This document shows, piece after piece, positions 26,132-34,985 of a DNA stretch of 64,000 bases. Each line of letters begins with the position of its first letter. Positions within the stretch are counted from its first letter, which is position 1. The position numbers and the translations under genes were made by a program. This stretch comes from Tropicimonas sp. IMCC34011. Its GTDB lineage: Bacteria; Pseudomonadota; Alphaproteobacteria; Rhodobacterales; Rhodobacteraceae. The notes under the pieces are model-generated. The model was not told the DNA's origin. It saw nothing but the letters and a program-made list of their open reading frames with translations, and did no database searches. The stretch covers positions 1,054,001 to 1,118,000 of the forward strand of contig NZ_QMEJ01000001.1 in NCBI RefSeq assembly GCF_003390865.1, in the 5' to 3' direction.

Positions 26132-27067
26132 TTACGCGTGGAAAACTGACCACCGCAGTTCTTCGCTCATCACCTGTAAGGCCTGGGTCCCGCGTAGAGA
26201 ATTGCCCTTGTGGTCCAGTCCCGGTGACCAGACTGAAATCGAGGCAGTCCCGGGCACAATTGCCAGGATGCCGCCTCCCACGCCGCTTTTTGCCGGCAAG
26301 CCAACGCTGAATGCAAATTCGCCAGACCCGTTGTAGTGACCGCTCGTAAGCATGAGTGCGTTGATGCGGCGGACATTCCTCTCACTCAGAAAATTACGGT
26401 TAAGCGTGATCCCCGCAAGGAAGCGACCGAAGCGGGCCAATTGCCGACATGACATAGCTATGGCGCAATGATGGAAGTAAGTTCCTAACACATTTTCGCA
26501 CGAATTTTCCAGGTTGCCGAATTCTTTGAGGCAATATGCGAGAGCCCAGTTTCGAAGCCCTGTCTCTGTCTCTGAAGCGGCAACCTCCGCATCCACGTAG
26601 ATCGAGTCGTCAGACGCCGCACCTCGAACGAACTGAAGAATTTCAGCAATTGCTTCTGCCGGTGTCGATTGCCCGAGCACGGTGTCGGTTGTGACAATCG
26701 CACCGGCGTTCATGAAGGGATTCGGCGGATGACCCTTTCTGATTTCGAGTTCCTGAATTGAGTTAAAATTATGTGTCGATGGCTCACGGCCAACCCGAAC
26801 CCACAGATCGTCTCCAAACCGACCGAGCGCGATTGCGAGCGTGAAGATCTTTGAGATGCTTTGAACGGAAAAGGCGCGATCGGCCTCCCCCACATCGAAC
26901 TGCGTCCCATCGAAGAGGCAGACTGACATCGCAAAATGGTCCGGGTTCACCCTGGCAAGCTCGGGGATATAGCTGGCGACCATCCCCTTTTCGGTCCGGG
27001 ACCGGGCTTCCCGTTCGGCTCTCAGCATCGCGGCCTTGAGCCGTTCGGTATCAAACGGATCACCCAC
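26132..27067 (-). CDS. glsA: Glutaminase (serine-dependent, GlsA type)
   Basis: Hydrolyses L-glutamine to glutamate and ammonia; related enzymes can act on other gamma-amides. 311 aa, full length. The beta-lactamase-like fold is marked by Ser70-x-x-Lys73 in FSVQSISKIFTLA, then NPFMNAGAIVT, and SGVGGGILAIVPG near the C-terminus. It is the last gene of a leftward set after RidA and an opine-oxidase-like trio, suggesting release of ammonia/glutamate from a glutamine-containing substrate. The 112 bp between it and the IS end hold no gene. Confidence 0.95.
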   Translation of the reverse strand: MGDPFDTERLKAAMLRAEREARSRTEKGMVASYIPELARVNPDHFAMSVCLFDGTQFDVGEADRAFSVQSISKIFTLAIALGRFGDDLWVRVGREPSTHNFNSIQELEIRKGHPPNPFMNAGAIVTTDTVLGQSTPAEAIAEILQFVRGAASDDSIYVDAEVAASETETGLRNWALAYCLKEFGNLENSCENVLGTYFHHCAIAMSCRQLARFGRFLAGITLNRNFLSERNVRRINALMLTSGHYNGSGEFAFSVGLPAKSGVGGGILAIVPGTASISVWSPGLDHKGNSLRGTQALQVMSEELRWSVFHA

Positions 27068-27145
27068 GATCTGACACTCGCTTCGGAAAAATTACTGGTT
27101 CTGACGACTACACTTGTGCGGCGGCAGATGCCACACCATCAGTCG

Positions 27146-27490
27146 TCAGGGTCTGTCGGTGGCTGTGATGATGATTTCGACAAGGCGTTCGGGACTGGCA
27201 AGCCTGGCTTCACCACAGGCCCGCGCCGGGGCATGCCCTTCAGGAATCCAGGCATCCCAGACGTCGTTCATCGCGTCGAAATCGGCCATGTCCGACAACC
27301 AGACAATCGCCTGGAGGATCGTCCGGTTCGACGCGTTCGCCTTCTCCAGAAGCGCATCGATGCGGCAGAGACAGTCACGTGTCTGGTCCGCGACGGTTTT
27401 GCCCTCCCCGACCTGTCCGCACAGATAGACAATGCCATTGTGCTTCACGATTTTGCTCATACGTGCATTCGTCTCAATGCGCTCGATCAT
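27146..27490 (-). CDS. RidA-family protein (enamine/imine deaminase-like)
   Basis: 114-aa Rid-superfamily protein; known members hydrolyse reactive enamines/imines from amino-acid oxidation. Features are IVKHNGIVYLCGQVGEG, TRDCLCRIDALLEKANASNR and the C-terminal ARLASPERLVEIIITA. The ATG at 27490 follows GGAGG in the 3' end of the upstream FAD gene and overlaps it by 17 nt, so they are coupled. It probably detoxifies the imine made by the neighbouring oxidase (inference). Confidence 0.92.
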   Translation of the reverse strand: MIERIETNARMSKIVKHNGIVYLCGQVGEGKTVADQTRDCLCRIDALLEKANASNRTILQAIVWLSDMADFDAMNDVWDAWIPEGHAPARACGEARLASPERLVEIIITATDRP

Positions 27491-28886
27491 TTCGTTCGTC
27501 CTCCGAGTTTGGATCATGCAGCGCGGCCACCTCGCCGAGGCTGACGGGTTTCAGCGGCGCCCTTATCTTGTAATAGCCCGTTTCATCCGGCGTCGCCCCG
27601 TTGGCCTCTGCCAGCAGTTGGGTGACTGTTGTTCCGCAGTAACGCCCCTGACACGGCCCCATGCCGGATCGTCCAAAGGCTTTGGCCTGGTTAGGACCGA
27701 GGCATCCAAGTCTGGAATAGCCCCGGATGTCGCCTGCGGTCACTTCTTCGCAGCGGCAGACGATGACCGGATCCTTGGGTGACATGGCTTCGTCAAAGGG
27801 AGGGTATGCGGTGTCTATGAATGGCCGCGCGGCCATTTCCCTGCGAAGCTGAGCTCGGAGGCGCGACGCAATCTCGTCGCGTTCCGCTTCGGTCATGGCC
27901 GTCAGATCGCGGCCAATTTCCAGGGCGGCTAATCTTCCACGCAATGCGGCAACAACCGCCCCGCCAATGCCGGCACCGTCACCCGCGATGAACACATCTT
28001 CACGGTCAGACCGACCCCATTGGTCGATCTTCGGCACGAAGCACTTCTGTGATTCATCCCAAGCATGCTCAATATCGAGGGACCGCGCGATCTGTGTGTT
28101 CGGGATGACACCGTGGTGAAGAAGGACCGTCGCGCAAGCCAGTTCATGCGACCGTTTTCCATGCCGAAACCTGACACCCGACACCATCTGAGTTCCCGCG
28201 ATCTCGATCTCGGATGCGCCTCGAAACCGAGTCACGCCGGCCTTGCGGATCTCATGGAGCAGCCCGAGGCCCTTGACCATGTAGCGCCATCCGACGAGCG
28301 CGCCCGGAAGGTGGCGTCCCGCGGAAAGGAGGTCCGAGAACGTCTGCGTCTCAACGATTGCCATGGGTGGCTTGCCGACCCGGCAGAGCTGTGCAGCGAC
28401 CAGATACAGAAGCGGGCCGGAACCGATCAAGACAGCGTCCCGAGCTACGATGCCGGATTGCTTGAGAAGGATTTGCGCCGCGCCTGCAGTCATCACACCC
28501 GGAAGCGTCCATCCGACAACCGGCATCGGTCGTTCAAGCGCTCCTGACGCGATCAACAACCGCTTGGCCATCAGAACGCGAGCCTCGCCGTGAACCGAGT
28601 ATGTCAGGCTGCCATCCCGGTCTATCTGCCAAACCGTTGCGTTGCGGATGTGGCGGATACGAGGACTGTCGAGGTCTGCGACCAGCGAAAGACCACCGAG
28701 GTAGTCCTTGCCGAGTATGTCACCGCGCGCAGCGGCAGCCCTTTCGATATCGCGGTAGATCTGGCCGCCAGCAGACGATTGTTCGTCGAGAAGCGCTACA
28801 TTCAGGCCCGCCCGAGCAGCGGTCGCGGCGGCAGCAAGGCCTGCCGGTCCGGCGCCTATGATCGCAAGATCGACGTCTTCGCTCAT
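27474..28886 (-). CDS. FAD/NAD(P) oxidoreductase with BFD-like 2Fe-2S domain (OoxA/HcnB type)
   Basis: 470-aa flavoprotein, alpha subunit type of opine oxidases and HcnABC-like dehydrogenases. It has a Rossmann motif at the N-terminus (LAIIGAGPAGLAAAATAARAG), a second one mid-protein (AVLIGSGPLLYLVAAQL), and a C-terminal BFD-like iron-sulfur domain with VCRCEEVTAGDI and GPCQGRYCG. The start at 28886 overlaps the ferredoxin-like gene by 4 nt; the longer frame is not supported. It would pass electrons from the DAO subunit to a membrane acceptor. Confidence 0.93.
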   Translation of the reverse strand: MSEDVDLAIIGAGPAGLAAAATAARAGLNVALLDEQSSAGGQIYRDIERAAAARGDILGKDYLGGLSLVADLDSPRIRHIRNATVWQIDRDGSLTYSVHGEARVLMAKRLLIASGALERPMPVVGWTLPGVMTAGAAQILLKQSGIVARDAVLIGSGPLLYLVAAQLCRVGKPPMAIVETQTFSDLLSAGRHLPGALVGWRYMVKGLGLLHEIRKAGVTRFRGASEIEIAGTQMVSGVRFRHGKRSHELACATVLLHHGVIPNTQIARSLDIEHAWDESQKCFVPKIDQWGRSDREDVFIAGDGAGIGGAVVAALRGRLAALEIGRDLTAMTEAERDEIASRLRAQLRREMAARPFIDTAYPPFDEAMSPKDPVIVCRCEEVTAGDIRGYSRLGCLGPNQAKAFGRSGMGPCQGRYCGTTVTQLLAEANGATPDETGYYKIRAPLKPVSLGEVAALHDPNSEDERNDRAH

Positions 28887-29191
28887 GGCAGGGCCCCTTC
28901 GGTCTCGCCCCCTATGGAGGAAATCCGCAAATCGGCGGTCACCTTGATCCGGCAGGCTTGCAGTCTTGCGCCCTCGATCTCGACAAGACAGTCGTAACAA
29001 GCGCCCATCATGCAGAAAGGCCCCCGCGGCGCGCCGGAGACCGGTGTTCGCCGCGTGACGGACATGCCCAAACGCAGAAGCTCTGCGGCAAGGTTCTCAC
29101 CCTCGCGCATGTCGTAGCCGGTCCCGTCCACCGTGACCGTCACCTCGGGATCGGAGGCGTTTCTTGGAAGAAGTTCAAAAGCGGGCTTCAC
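28883..29191 (-). CDS. Small (2Fe-2S) ferredoxin-like subunit (HcnA/OoxX type)
   Basis: 102-aa protein with cysteines spaced C-x4-C-x2-C-x12-C (GPFCMMGACYDC... QAC), the plant-type 2Fe-2S pattern seen in HcnA and in small subunits of sarcosine/opine oxidase-like complexes. Coupled to both neighbours: 17-nt overlap with the DAO gene upstream and ATGA overlap downstream. Together the three genes make a complete heterotrimeric amine or opine dehydrogenase. Confidence 0.93.
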   Translation of the reverse strand: MKPAFELLPRNASDPEVTVTVDGTGYDMREGENLAAELLRLGMSVTRRTPVSGAPRGPFCMMGACYDCLVEIEGARLQACRIKVTADLRISSIGGETEGALP

Positions 29192-30266
29192 TGAACACCT
29201 CTAGGTCTGGGGCGTTGTCGCGACGCTCGAACCAGTCCGGCAACAGGCGCGCGTGAACCGCCGCAAGCGTGATGCCACTGTGGCATGTCACGAGGAACGC
29301 CCCTGGCATTTCGGGGCTTTCTTCATAGATCGGGAGGCCGTCGGGGGAGAGCACGCGCAATGCCCCCCAGCTTCGGATCATCTGCGCTTTGGAGAGTTTC
29401 GGATAGGCTGCAACGGCCTTGGCGGCGAGCTGTGCAATTCCGGCCTGCGTCACGCCATCATCAAGGCCGACCTCTTCGTTCGTCGCCCCGATCTGGATGC
29501 CGCCTTCATCCGTCTGACGAGCGATCAGGGACGGCCTGCGAATGAGGTCAGGCATCTTTTCCGTGATGAGAATTTGCCCGCGTTGGGGGCTGATCGGCGC
29601 CTTGAACCCCATTTTCGGTCCGAGCTCCGCAGCACCTAGGCCAGCTGCGAGGATGACCTTGCCGGCTTCGACGATGCGCCCGTCGGAACAGGCAATTTCG
29701 AACAGCGACGTCTGTCGTACGGTCTCGACCCGTTGCCCGTTCAAAACGCGGCCTCCGCGCCTGCGCACGTCGTCGGCCAGCGCCTTGAGCAGCTTCAGCG
29801 GATTTACGTGCCCGTCCTGCTCGTGGAGGACCGCGCCGACGACGGTCGGGCCGACTTCCGGCTCGTCCCGTTTCAGCGCGTTGCGGCCGAGAACTTCGAA
29901 AGGGTAGTCGCCTCCCACAGCCCTTTTGATTTTCTCGTAGTCTCGCACTGTCTGGTCGAGGGTTTCCTCGCTGAAATGAAGGTCAAGACCCCCCTCCTGA
30001 CGCAAGCCGACGTCCCGGCCGGTATTATGGGCAAGCTCACTGGCGAACTCGCGCCATAGCCCCGCGGCCAGCTGTGACCACTTTGCATATTCGGGCTGCT
30101 CAAGACCTTTCGATTGAACCCAGACCAGCCCGAAGTTCCCGCGACTGGCCCGAAAACTGCCGTCATCGCCGTCCAGTACGATGACCGAGAAGCCACGCGC
30201 CTGAAGACCCCAGGCCAATGAGAGCCCGACGACTCCCCCTCCGATTACCGCGTAGTCAGCTTCCAC
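29175..30266 (-). CDS. D-amino-acid-oxidase-fold FAD oxidoreductase (OoxB/HcnC type)
   Basis: 363 aa from the GTG at 30266 (GGAG 6-9 nt upstream); an ATG at 30335 would add 23 residues with no domain sense. The N-terminal dinucleotide motif is ADYAVIGGGVVGLSLAWGL; further DAO features are SRGNFGLVW, PQRGQILITE and the C-terminal CHSGITLAAVHARLL. It should hold the catalytic site oxidising a secondary or primary amine of an amino acid or opine. It heads the leftward operon, divergent from the LysR gene. Confidence 0.92.
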   Translation of the reverse strand: MEADYAVIGGGVVGLSLAWGLQARGFSVIVLDGDDGSFRASRGNFGLVWVQSKGLEQPEYAKWSQLAAGLWREFASELAHNTGRDVGLRQEGGLDLHFSEETLDQTVRDYEKIKRAVGGDYPFEVLGRNALKRDEPEVGPTVVGAVLHEQDGHVNPLKLLKALADDVRRRGGRVLNGQRVETVRQTSLFEIACSDGRIVEAGKVILAAGLGAAELGPKMGFKAPISPQRGQILITEKMPDLIRRPSLIARQTDEGGIQIGATNEEVGLDDGVTQAGIAQLAAKAVAAYPKLSKAQMIRSWGALRVLSPDGLPIYEESPEMPGAFLVTCHSGITLAAVHARLLPDWFERRDNAPDLEVFSEARF

Positions 30267-30419
30267 CGTCGCTCCGATCCGACTTGAACGTTGCGGGTCC
30301 GGAAAATGACCCGCCAAGTACAGGCACCGTGACAAAACGATCCATGCGCCCTTGAGCAGACACCAAAGCCTTCATATACTCAAATTAGAAATAACATTGC
30401 ATATATAGGATTGCCCTAT

Positions 30420-31343
30420 ATGACGCCGAACATTTCCTTTCGCCAGCTTCTGACCTTTGTCGAGGTCATGCGCACCGGAACACTGTCAGACGCTGCTCGC
30501 ACGCTTGGCCGCACCCAGCCTTCCGTCAGCACGGCAATTTCCGGGCTGGAGACCGAAATCGGGTTCCCGCTGTTCAAGCGAGAGCGCAAGCGGATCATTC
30601 CACGGCCTGAAGCCTACTACTTCCTCGAGGAAGCTCAGGCCATCATGGATCGATTTGCCCGGTCGACCCGAACCCTTCAGGAGATCGGCAACCTTCGGAA
30701 AGGGAAGCTGCGCATAGCGTGCAACCCGGCCGCAGCGAACTTTTTCATGCCTCAGGTGCTGTCAGATTATCTTGTCGGAAAGCCTGATCTCTTTGTCTCT
30801 CTCATGATGAGGTCATCCACTGTTGTTGCCGACTGGATCGCTTCGCAGCAGTACGACATAGGGTTCGGGGAAACGCCTCCGGCGAGGACGACGATACAGA
30901 CCCAGAACTTCTCGTTTCCGTGCCTGTGCGCGGTATCGATGCAAAGCCCCTTGAAGGATCTGAAGATTATCACGCCGGAGCACCTTGAAGGGGTTCCCAT
31001 GGCGATGCTCAACGAGGAGCACACGATTACCGTGAAAACGTCGCGAGCCTTCGAGACCTTCGGCGTTCCCATAACCAAACGGTTCGAGTTCCAAACCTTC
31101 CAACCGGCCCTGCACCTGACCTCGAAAGGGCAATGTGCCGTTATCTGCGACAGCTTTTCCGCCTTCAGTCATCGCCAGGAGTACCCTGACAGGAGCGATA
31201 TCGTTTTTCGCCCGTTCGAACCGGCGATGTACCTCGACATGTCACTGATGACGCCGGCAAACAGGCCGCTGTCGATGCTGGCCGAGGAGTTCCTCGGCGA
31301 GTTGGGCTCCAGGCTCGGCGCATACCTGGCCTTCCAGGGCTGA
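30420..31343 (+). CDS. LysR-family transcriptional regulator
   Basis: 307-aa LTTR with N-terminal HTH (FRQLLTFVEVMRTGTLSDAA and TQPSVSTAISGLETEIGFPL) and a periplasmic-binding-like effector domain. The ATG at 30420 is preferred to a TTG at 30411. It is divergent from the opine-oxidase-like operon with about 150 bp between starts, the usual arrangement for LysR control of the divergent genes, and is followed by the TRAP permease genes it may also control. Confidence 0.95.
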   Translation: MTPNISFRQLLTFVEVMRTGTLSDAARTLGRTQPSVSTAISGLETEIGFPLFKRERKRIIPRPEAYYFLEEAQAIMDRFARSTRTLQEIGNLRKGKLRIACNPAAANFFMPQVLSDYLVGKPDLFVSLMMRSSTVVADWIASQQYDIGFGETPPARTTIQTQNFSFPCLCAVSMQSPLKDLKIITPEHLEGVPMAMLNEEHTITVKTSRAFETFGVPITKRFEFQTFQPALHLTSKGQCAVICDSFSAFSHRQEYPDRSDIVFRPFEPAMYLDMSLMTPANRPLSMLAEEFLGELGSRLGAYLAFQG

Positions 31344-31645
31344 AGATTCCGCGGCCCGAAGTTTGCCTCTGACGCGGCTTCAAGCATGAGGGTACCATGG
31401 GCCGCATATAGAGATAATATATGTTCTCAGCGTAATTTTCAATTTGCGCTTATGTCTCTACTCGGTGCAGGTTGCCTGTGGTGCCGGACCCTACGACATC
31501 GCGGCGTGGTCGGACCGACCTTCCGAACCTGCCCGGGATGGAGCCGGCTTTCGGCTGAGAACGGCTCCGTTCTGCGGTGGGGTACCAGGATTCAGCTTGA
31601 AGAGAGACCACTCGTTGGAGGATGCCAGTGTCCCGAGAAGGCGCA
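31344..31645 (+). promoter_or_regulatory. Intergenic region upstream of module B TRAP genes
   Basis: 302 bp with no supported gene. It contains an AT-rich element GATAATATATGTTCTC (31413-31428) with GAGA/TCTC symmetry (GAGA at 31411-31414) that resembles GATAATATACTC (34866-34877) upstream of dctP and CATATACTC (30373-30381) between LysR and the oxidase operon. These could be LysR sites; the resemblance is partial. Confidence 0.35.
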
Positions 31646-32206
31646 ATGTACCGGATTGGCGGAAGTATCTGGACCGGGCTGCTGAAGGTTCAGCGTTTAG
31701 TCATGCTCGTCACAATCATCGTGACGTCGTCTGCCATAATGATCGAAGTCGTGATGCGATACGTCTTCCAATCATCAATCATCGGCATACAAGAACTCGC
31801 GGCATATACCGCCATATGGTTGTACTTCTCGGGAGCCGCATATGGCACATACACCAGAAGTCACATCAGTGCGGAACTTACGCACCTCGTATTGAAAAAT
31901 CCAAGACATCTGGCCGTGACCAAAGTTGTCACTAACGCCATTTCTTTCGGCCTTGCCGTATATATTTTGCCATGGGCCTGGCGATATATCGAATGGGGAT
32001 ACACCAGGGGGGAGCAATCAGATTCCTCGTTCCTCGGTGGGACATATCCGATCTACTTTTTTCAGGCGAGCATACTCTACGGCCTCGCACTCATGGCGTT
32101 TTATTTCTTCATTGAGATGCTGCAGTGGCTCCATCCTTTGATAACGGGTCGAGATGTGCCCAAGGAACTGGCGACCGAGCGCGAGGAGATTGCATCGTGG
32201 ATATAA
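31646..32206 (+). CDS. TRAP transporter small permease (DctQ family), module B
   Basis: 186-aa four-TM protein (hydrophobic stretches at about residues 14-36, 48-68, 92-110 and 135-157). MRYVFQSSIIGIQELAAYTA is the typical element between helices 1 and 2. The start is uncertain: ATG 31646 (AGAAGG upstream), GTG 31628 (GGAGG upstream) or ATG 31622. The stop overlaps the start region of the large permease. Confidence 0.9.
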   Translation: MYRIGGSIWTGLLKVQRLVMLVTIIVTSSAIMIEVVMRYVFQSSIIGIQELAAYTAIWLYFSGAAYGTYTRSHISAELTHLVLKNPRHLAVTKVVTNAISFGLAVYILPWAWRYIEWGYTRGEQSDSSFLGGTYPIYFFQASILYGLALMAFYFFIEMLQWLHPLITGRDVPKELATEREEIASWI

Positions 32207-33501
32207 TGATCATCCTCTCATTGGTGATTTTCTGCGTCCTGATATTCGCGGGCACTCCGATCCCGTTCGGGTTCTTGGGCGCGGTAGTCTTTCTGGTCAT
32301 CGTGAAAGACTACGATCCGAGCTTCCTGCTACCGGCCGGGTTCTCAAAGTTCAGTTCCGTCACGCTGCTGACCTTGCCGTTCTTCATTGCCGTTGGCTAC
32401 CTCGTCACCGCAGGCAGTATCGCAACCCGACTTATACAAGTAGCGAACGCTGTTTTCGGACCCATCCGCGGAGGGCTGGGCGTAGTCGCGATTGTTGTTT
32501 CCTGCGTCTTTGGTGCGATTTCGGGTGCAGCTGCGTCGTCCGTGGTCGCCATTGGCACGACAATGATTCCGCAAATGGAAAAGCAGGGCTATCCGAGGGG
32601 GTATTCCGCAGCCCTCATCAGTTCTGCAGCCGTTCTGGCTACCATGATCCCGCCAAGCCTTGCCATGATCATGTTCGCCTTTGTTACCGGGCAATCAGTC
32701 GCGGCAGCGTTCCTTGCAACCGTCGGCCCTGCGTTGTTGCTCGCGACGATGTTCAGCATTCTGAACCTCATCATGGTCCGGAAGATTCCGACGATTGAAA
32801 AGCCCGTCAGGCTGTCCTTCGGCAAGACCATCCGCAATATCGGAAATGAATCCAGGTCGGCGCTTGGTGCAATCATGCTGCCGATCGTCATCCTGGGCGG
32901 AATCTACGGTGGCATCATGACGCCGACCGAGGCCGCAGCGGTCGCGGTGTTCTACGTGATCTGCCTCAGTTATTTCGTCTATCGGGACATGAGCCTGAAC
33001 GAAATTCTGAGATCATTGCGGACCTCGGTCTCGAGTACTGGCACGATGATCGTGATGACGTTCTTCGCCGCCCTATTGGGAAGGCTCTACGTCATGGAGC
33101 AGGTGCCCCAACAGGTCAGCGACTCCCTCCTGTCCCTTTCATCCGAAAAAATAGTCGTGCTTCTCCTGATCAATCTGCTGCTGATCTTCACCGGCATGAT
33201 AATGGATGAACTCAGCGGCATCCTTCTTGTCACGCCGTTGCTTTACCCCGTGGTGTTGGAGCTTGGGATTCATCCTATCCATTTCGCTGCGATCATCGGC
33301 ACCAACTTGGGAATGGGCATGATGACTCCGCCCATGGCGGGGATCATGTATATCGGAGCCAGGGTTGGAAAGGTCACGATAGATCAGATGTTTAAGACCT
33401 CAATGGTGCTGATCTTTTTCGCATCTATCCCGGTCATCCTGGTCACCACGTTCTGGCCGCCGCTGTCCCTCTATCTGCCTCGATTGCTCGGGGTGCTTTG
33501 A
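32197..33501 (+). CDS. TRAP transporter large permease (DctM family), module B
   Basis: 434 aa from a GTG at 32197 with GAGGAG 9-14 nt upstream; ATG 32206 is an alternative. About 12 hydrophobic segments. Family features: LTLPFFIAVGYLVTAG, FGAISGAAASSVVAIG, ATMIPPSLAMIMFAFVTG, GGIMTPTEAAAVAVFY, MMTPPMAGIMYIGARV. It works with the adjacent DctQ and probably the receptor at 34986, which is separated from it by an enolase-superfamily gene. Confidence 0.95.
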   Translation: MDIMIILSLVIFCVLIFAGTPIPFGFLGAVVFLVIVKDYDPSFLLPAGFSKFSSVTLLTLPFFIAVGYLVTAGSIATRLIQVANAVFGPIRGGLGVVAIVVSCVFGAISGAAASSVVAIGTTMIPQMEKQGYPRGYSAALISSAAVLATMIPPSLAMIMFAFVTGQSVAAAFLATVGPALLLATMFSILNLIMVRKIPTIEKPVRLSFGKTIRNIGNESRSALGAIMLPIVILGGIYGGIMTPTEAAAVAVFYVICLSYFVYRDMSLNEILRSLRTSVSSTGTMIVMTFFAALLGRLYVMEQVPQQVSDSLLSLSSEKIVVLLLINLLLIFTGMIMDELSGILLVTPLLYPVVLELGIHPIHFAAIIGTNLGMGMMTPPMAGIMYIGARVGKVTIDQMFKTSMVLIFFASIPVILVTTFWPPLSLYLPRLLGVL

Positions 33502-33541
33502 ACTCCATGTATCCCATCCTGTGCCGCAGAGGACCGCCCCA

Positions 33542-34678
33542 GTGAAAATCTCCGAAATTGAAGTTTTCCCGATCAATATCCCGACCCTGATGCCCTATGT
33601 GCTTTCCCACGGGACTGTGGGTTCGGCACAATCCGTCATCATCAAGCTGCATGCGGACAATGGGGTTTTCGGGATCGGAGATACATCCCCCTCACCGACG
33701 TTTTCTGAGGAAAGTCAGCAATCCGTCGTAAGCTCTCTGACCGACTTCCTTGAGCCCGCGATCAAGGGCATGGATCCTTTCGACATAGAGGCGATCCATT
33801 TGCGCATGGACGAGGTCCTCAAAGGGAATTCCTTTGCAAAGGCGGCGATTGGCATCGCACTCTATGACCTTTTGGGAAAGCACCTTGGACTCCCGGTTCA
33901 TGCGCTTATCGGTGGGTTGTGTCGGGGAGAGTTCCCGCTTCTATGGCCGCTCATGGGCGGGGACGCCGATACGAACGCCAAAGAGGCGGAAAGCGCGGTC
34001 AAACGTGGCCACAGGTCGGTCATGATCAAGGTCGGGCATAACGATCCACAAGTCGAAATCGAGAGGGTTGCCGCTGTCCGGAAGGTTGTGGGAGACGGTT
34101 TCGTCATCATTCCCGATGCCAACCAGGGATGGACGCCGCAAGTTGCGCTTCAATGCATCCGTGGAATGGCGAAATACGGTGTCGCGTGGGTAGAACAGCC
34201 CGTTCCGCGTTGGGATCTTGATGGTCTCGCGAGGGTGAGAGGCGCAGTGGACGTGCCTATTTCAGCGGACGAGAGCATCTGCTCGATGTACGATGCAATG
34301 TCGTTGATAAAACGCGATGCCGTGGACATCGTGAGTTTGAAGCTCCAGAAGAGCGAGGGCTTCAGCCGCGCAAAAAAGATTGCGGCCATCACGCAGGCGG
34401 CCAATGTCCCGATTTTCATGAACAGCATGGTCGAGACGGGCGGGAACGTTGCGGCAAGTCTGCAATTCGCTGCATCCACGCCGAATGTTATCCCGTATTC
34501 GGCAGCTCTGATGTCCACCTTGCGCCTTCAGGACGACATCCTGATGGAAGGCGGTCTCGAAATCGAGAATGCCACCATCAAGGTCAGCAAACGACCGGGG
34601 CTTGGCGTCGAGCTCGACGAAAGAAAGCTCTCGGAATACGCGGTTTCGATGCCGCAGTTGAGGGCAGCGGGGTCCTGA
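33542..34678 (+). CDS. Mandelate racemase/muconate lactonizing enzyme family protein (module B)
   Basis: 378-aa enolase-superfamily enzyme. Metal ligands are visible as Asp (IIPDANQGW), Glu (WVEQPVPRWD) and Asp (ISADESICS). A Lys on the sixth strand (VSLKLQKSEG) and a Lys on the second (SVMIKVGH) could be the acid/base pair, as in muconate-cycloisomerase-like members. Start chosen at GTG 33542 (GAGG 9 nt upstream); GTG 33521 is an alternative. Substrate unknown; racemisation or epimerisation of the imported compound is the likely chemistry. It lies 40 bp after dctM. Confidence 0.92.
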   Translation: MKISEIEVFPINIPTLMPYVLSHGTVGSAQSVIIKLHADNGVFGIGDTSPSPTFSEESQQSVVSSLTDFLEPAIKGMDPFDIEAIHLRMDEVLKGNSFAKAAIGIALYDLLGKHLGLPVHALIGGLCRGEFPLLWPLMGGDADTNAKEAESAVKRGHRSVMIKVGHNDPQVEIERVAAVRKVVGDGFVIIPDANQGWTPQVALQCIRGMAKYGVAWVEQPVPRWDLDGLARVRGAVDVPISADESICSMYDAMSLIKRDAVDIVSLKLQKSEGFSRAKKIAAITQAANVPIFMNSMVETGGNVAASLQFAASTPNVIPYSAALMSTLRLQDDILMEGGLEIENATIKVSKRPGLGVELDERKLSEYAVSMPQLRAAGS

Positions 34679-34985
34679 GGTCGGACCGCAGACGTGCAGG
34701 ACTGGGGGCCCCCGGGCCCGCAGTCGCCGCGCACGATGTCGTAGTCGGCCACCCGGAAGCGCAACCGTTTGACTCCTGTCCGAGGGTTTTCCGGACCCGT
34801 CGACAGGTCTCGCCAATAGTTTGGCGCCGTTCCGCACACTCTTGCACTAAAATATAGAACAAACCGATAATATACTCGAAACATTCGATTTGATATTATG
34901 TTTTTCCCGCCGCCATACTTCTCTTGTCATTCGATGGCCGCAAAGGCTGCCGCCACGGCCCAACTGGAAAAACAGGGAGAAACAC
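34679..34985 (+). promoter_or_regulatory. Intergenic region with AT-rich promoter before dctP (module B)
   Basis: 307 bp without a supported gene. From about 34845 it becomes AT-rich, including GATAATATACTC (34866-34877), close to the element at 31413. A separate promoter here would let the receptor be made in excess of the permease. Confidence 0.35.
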
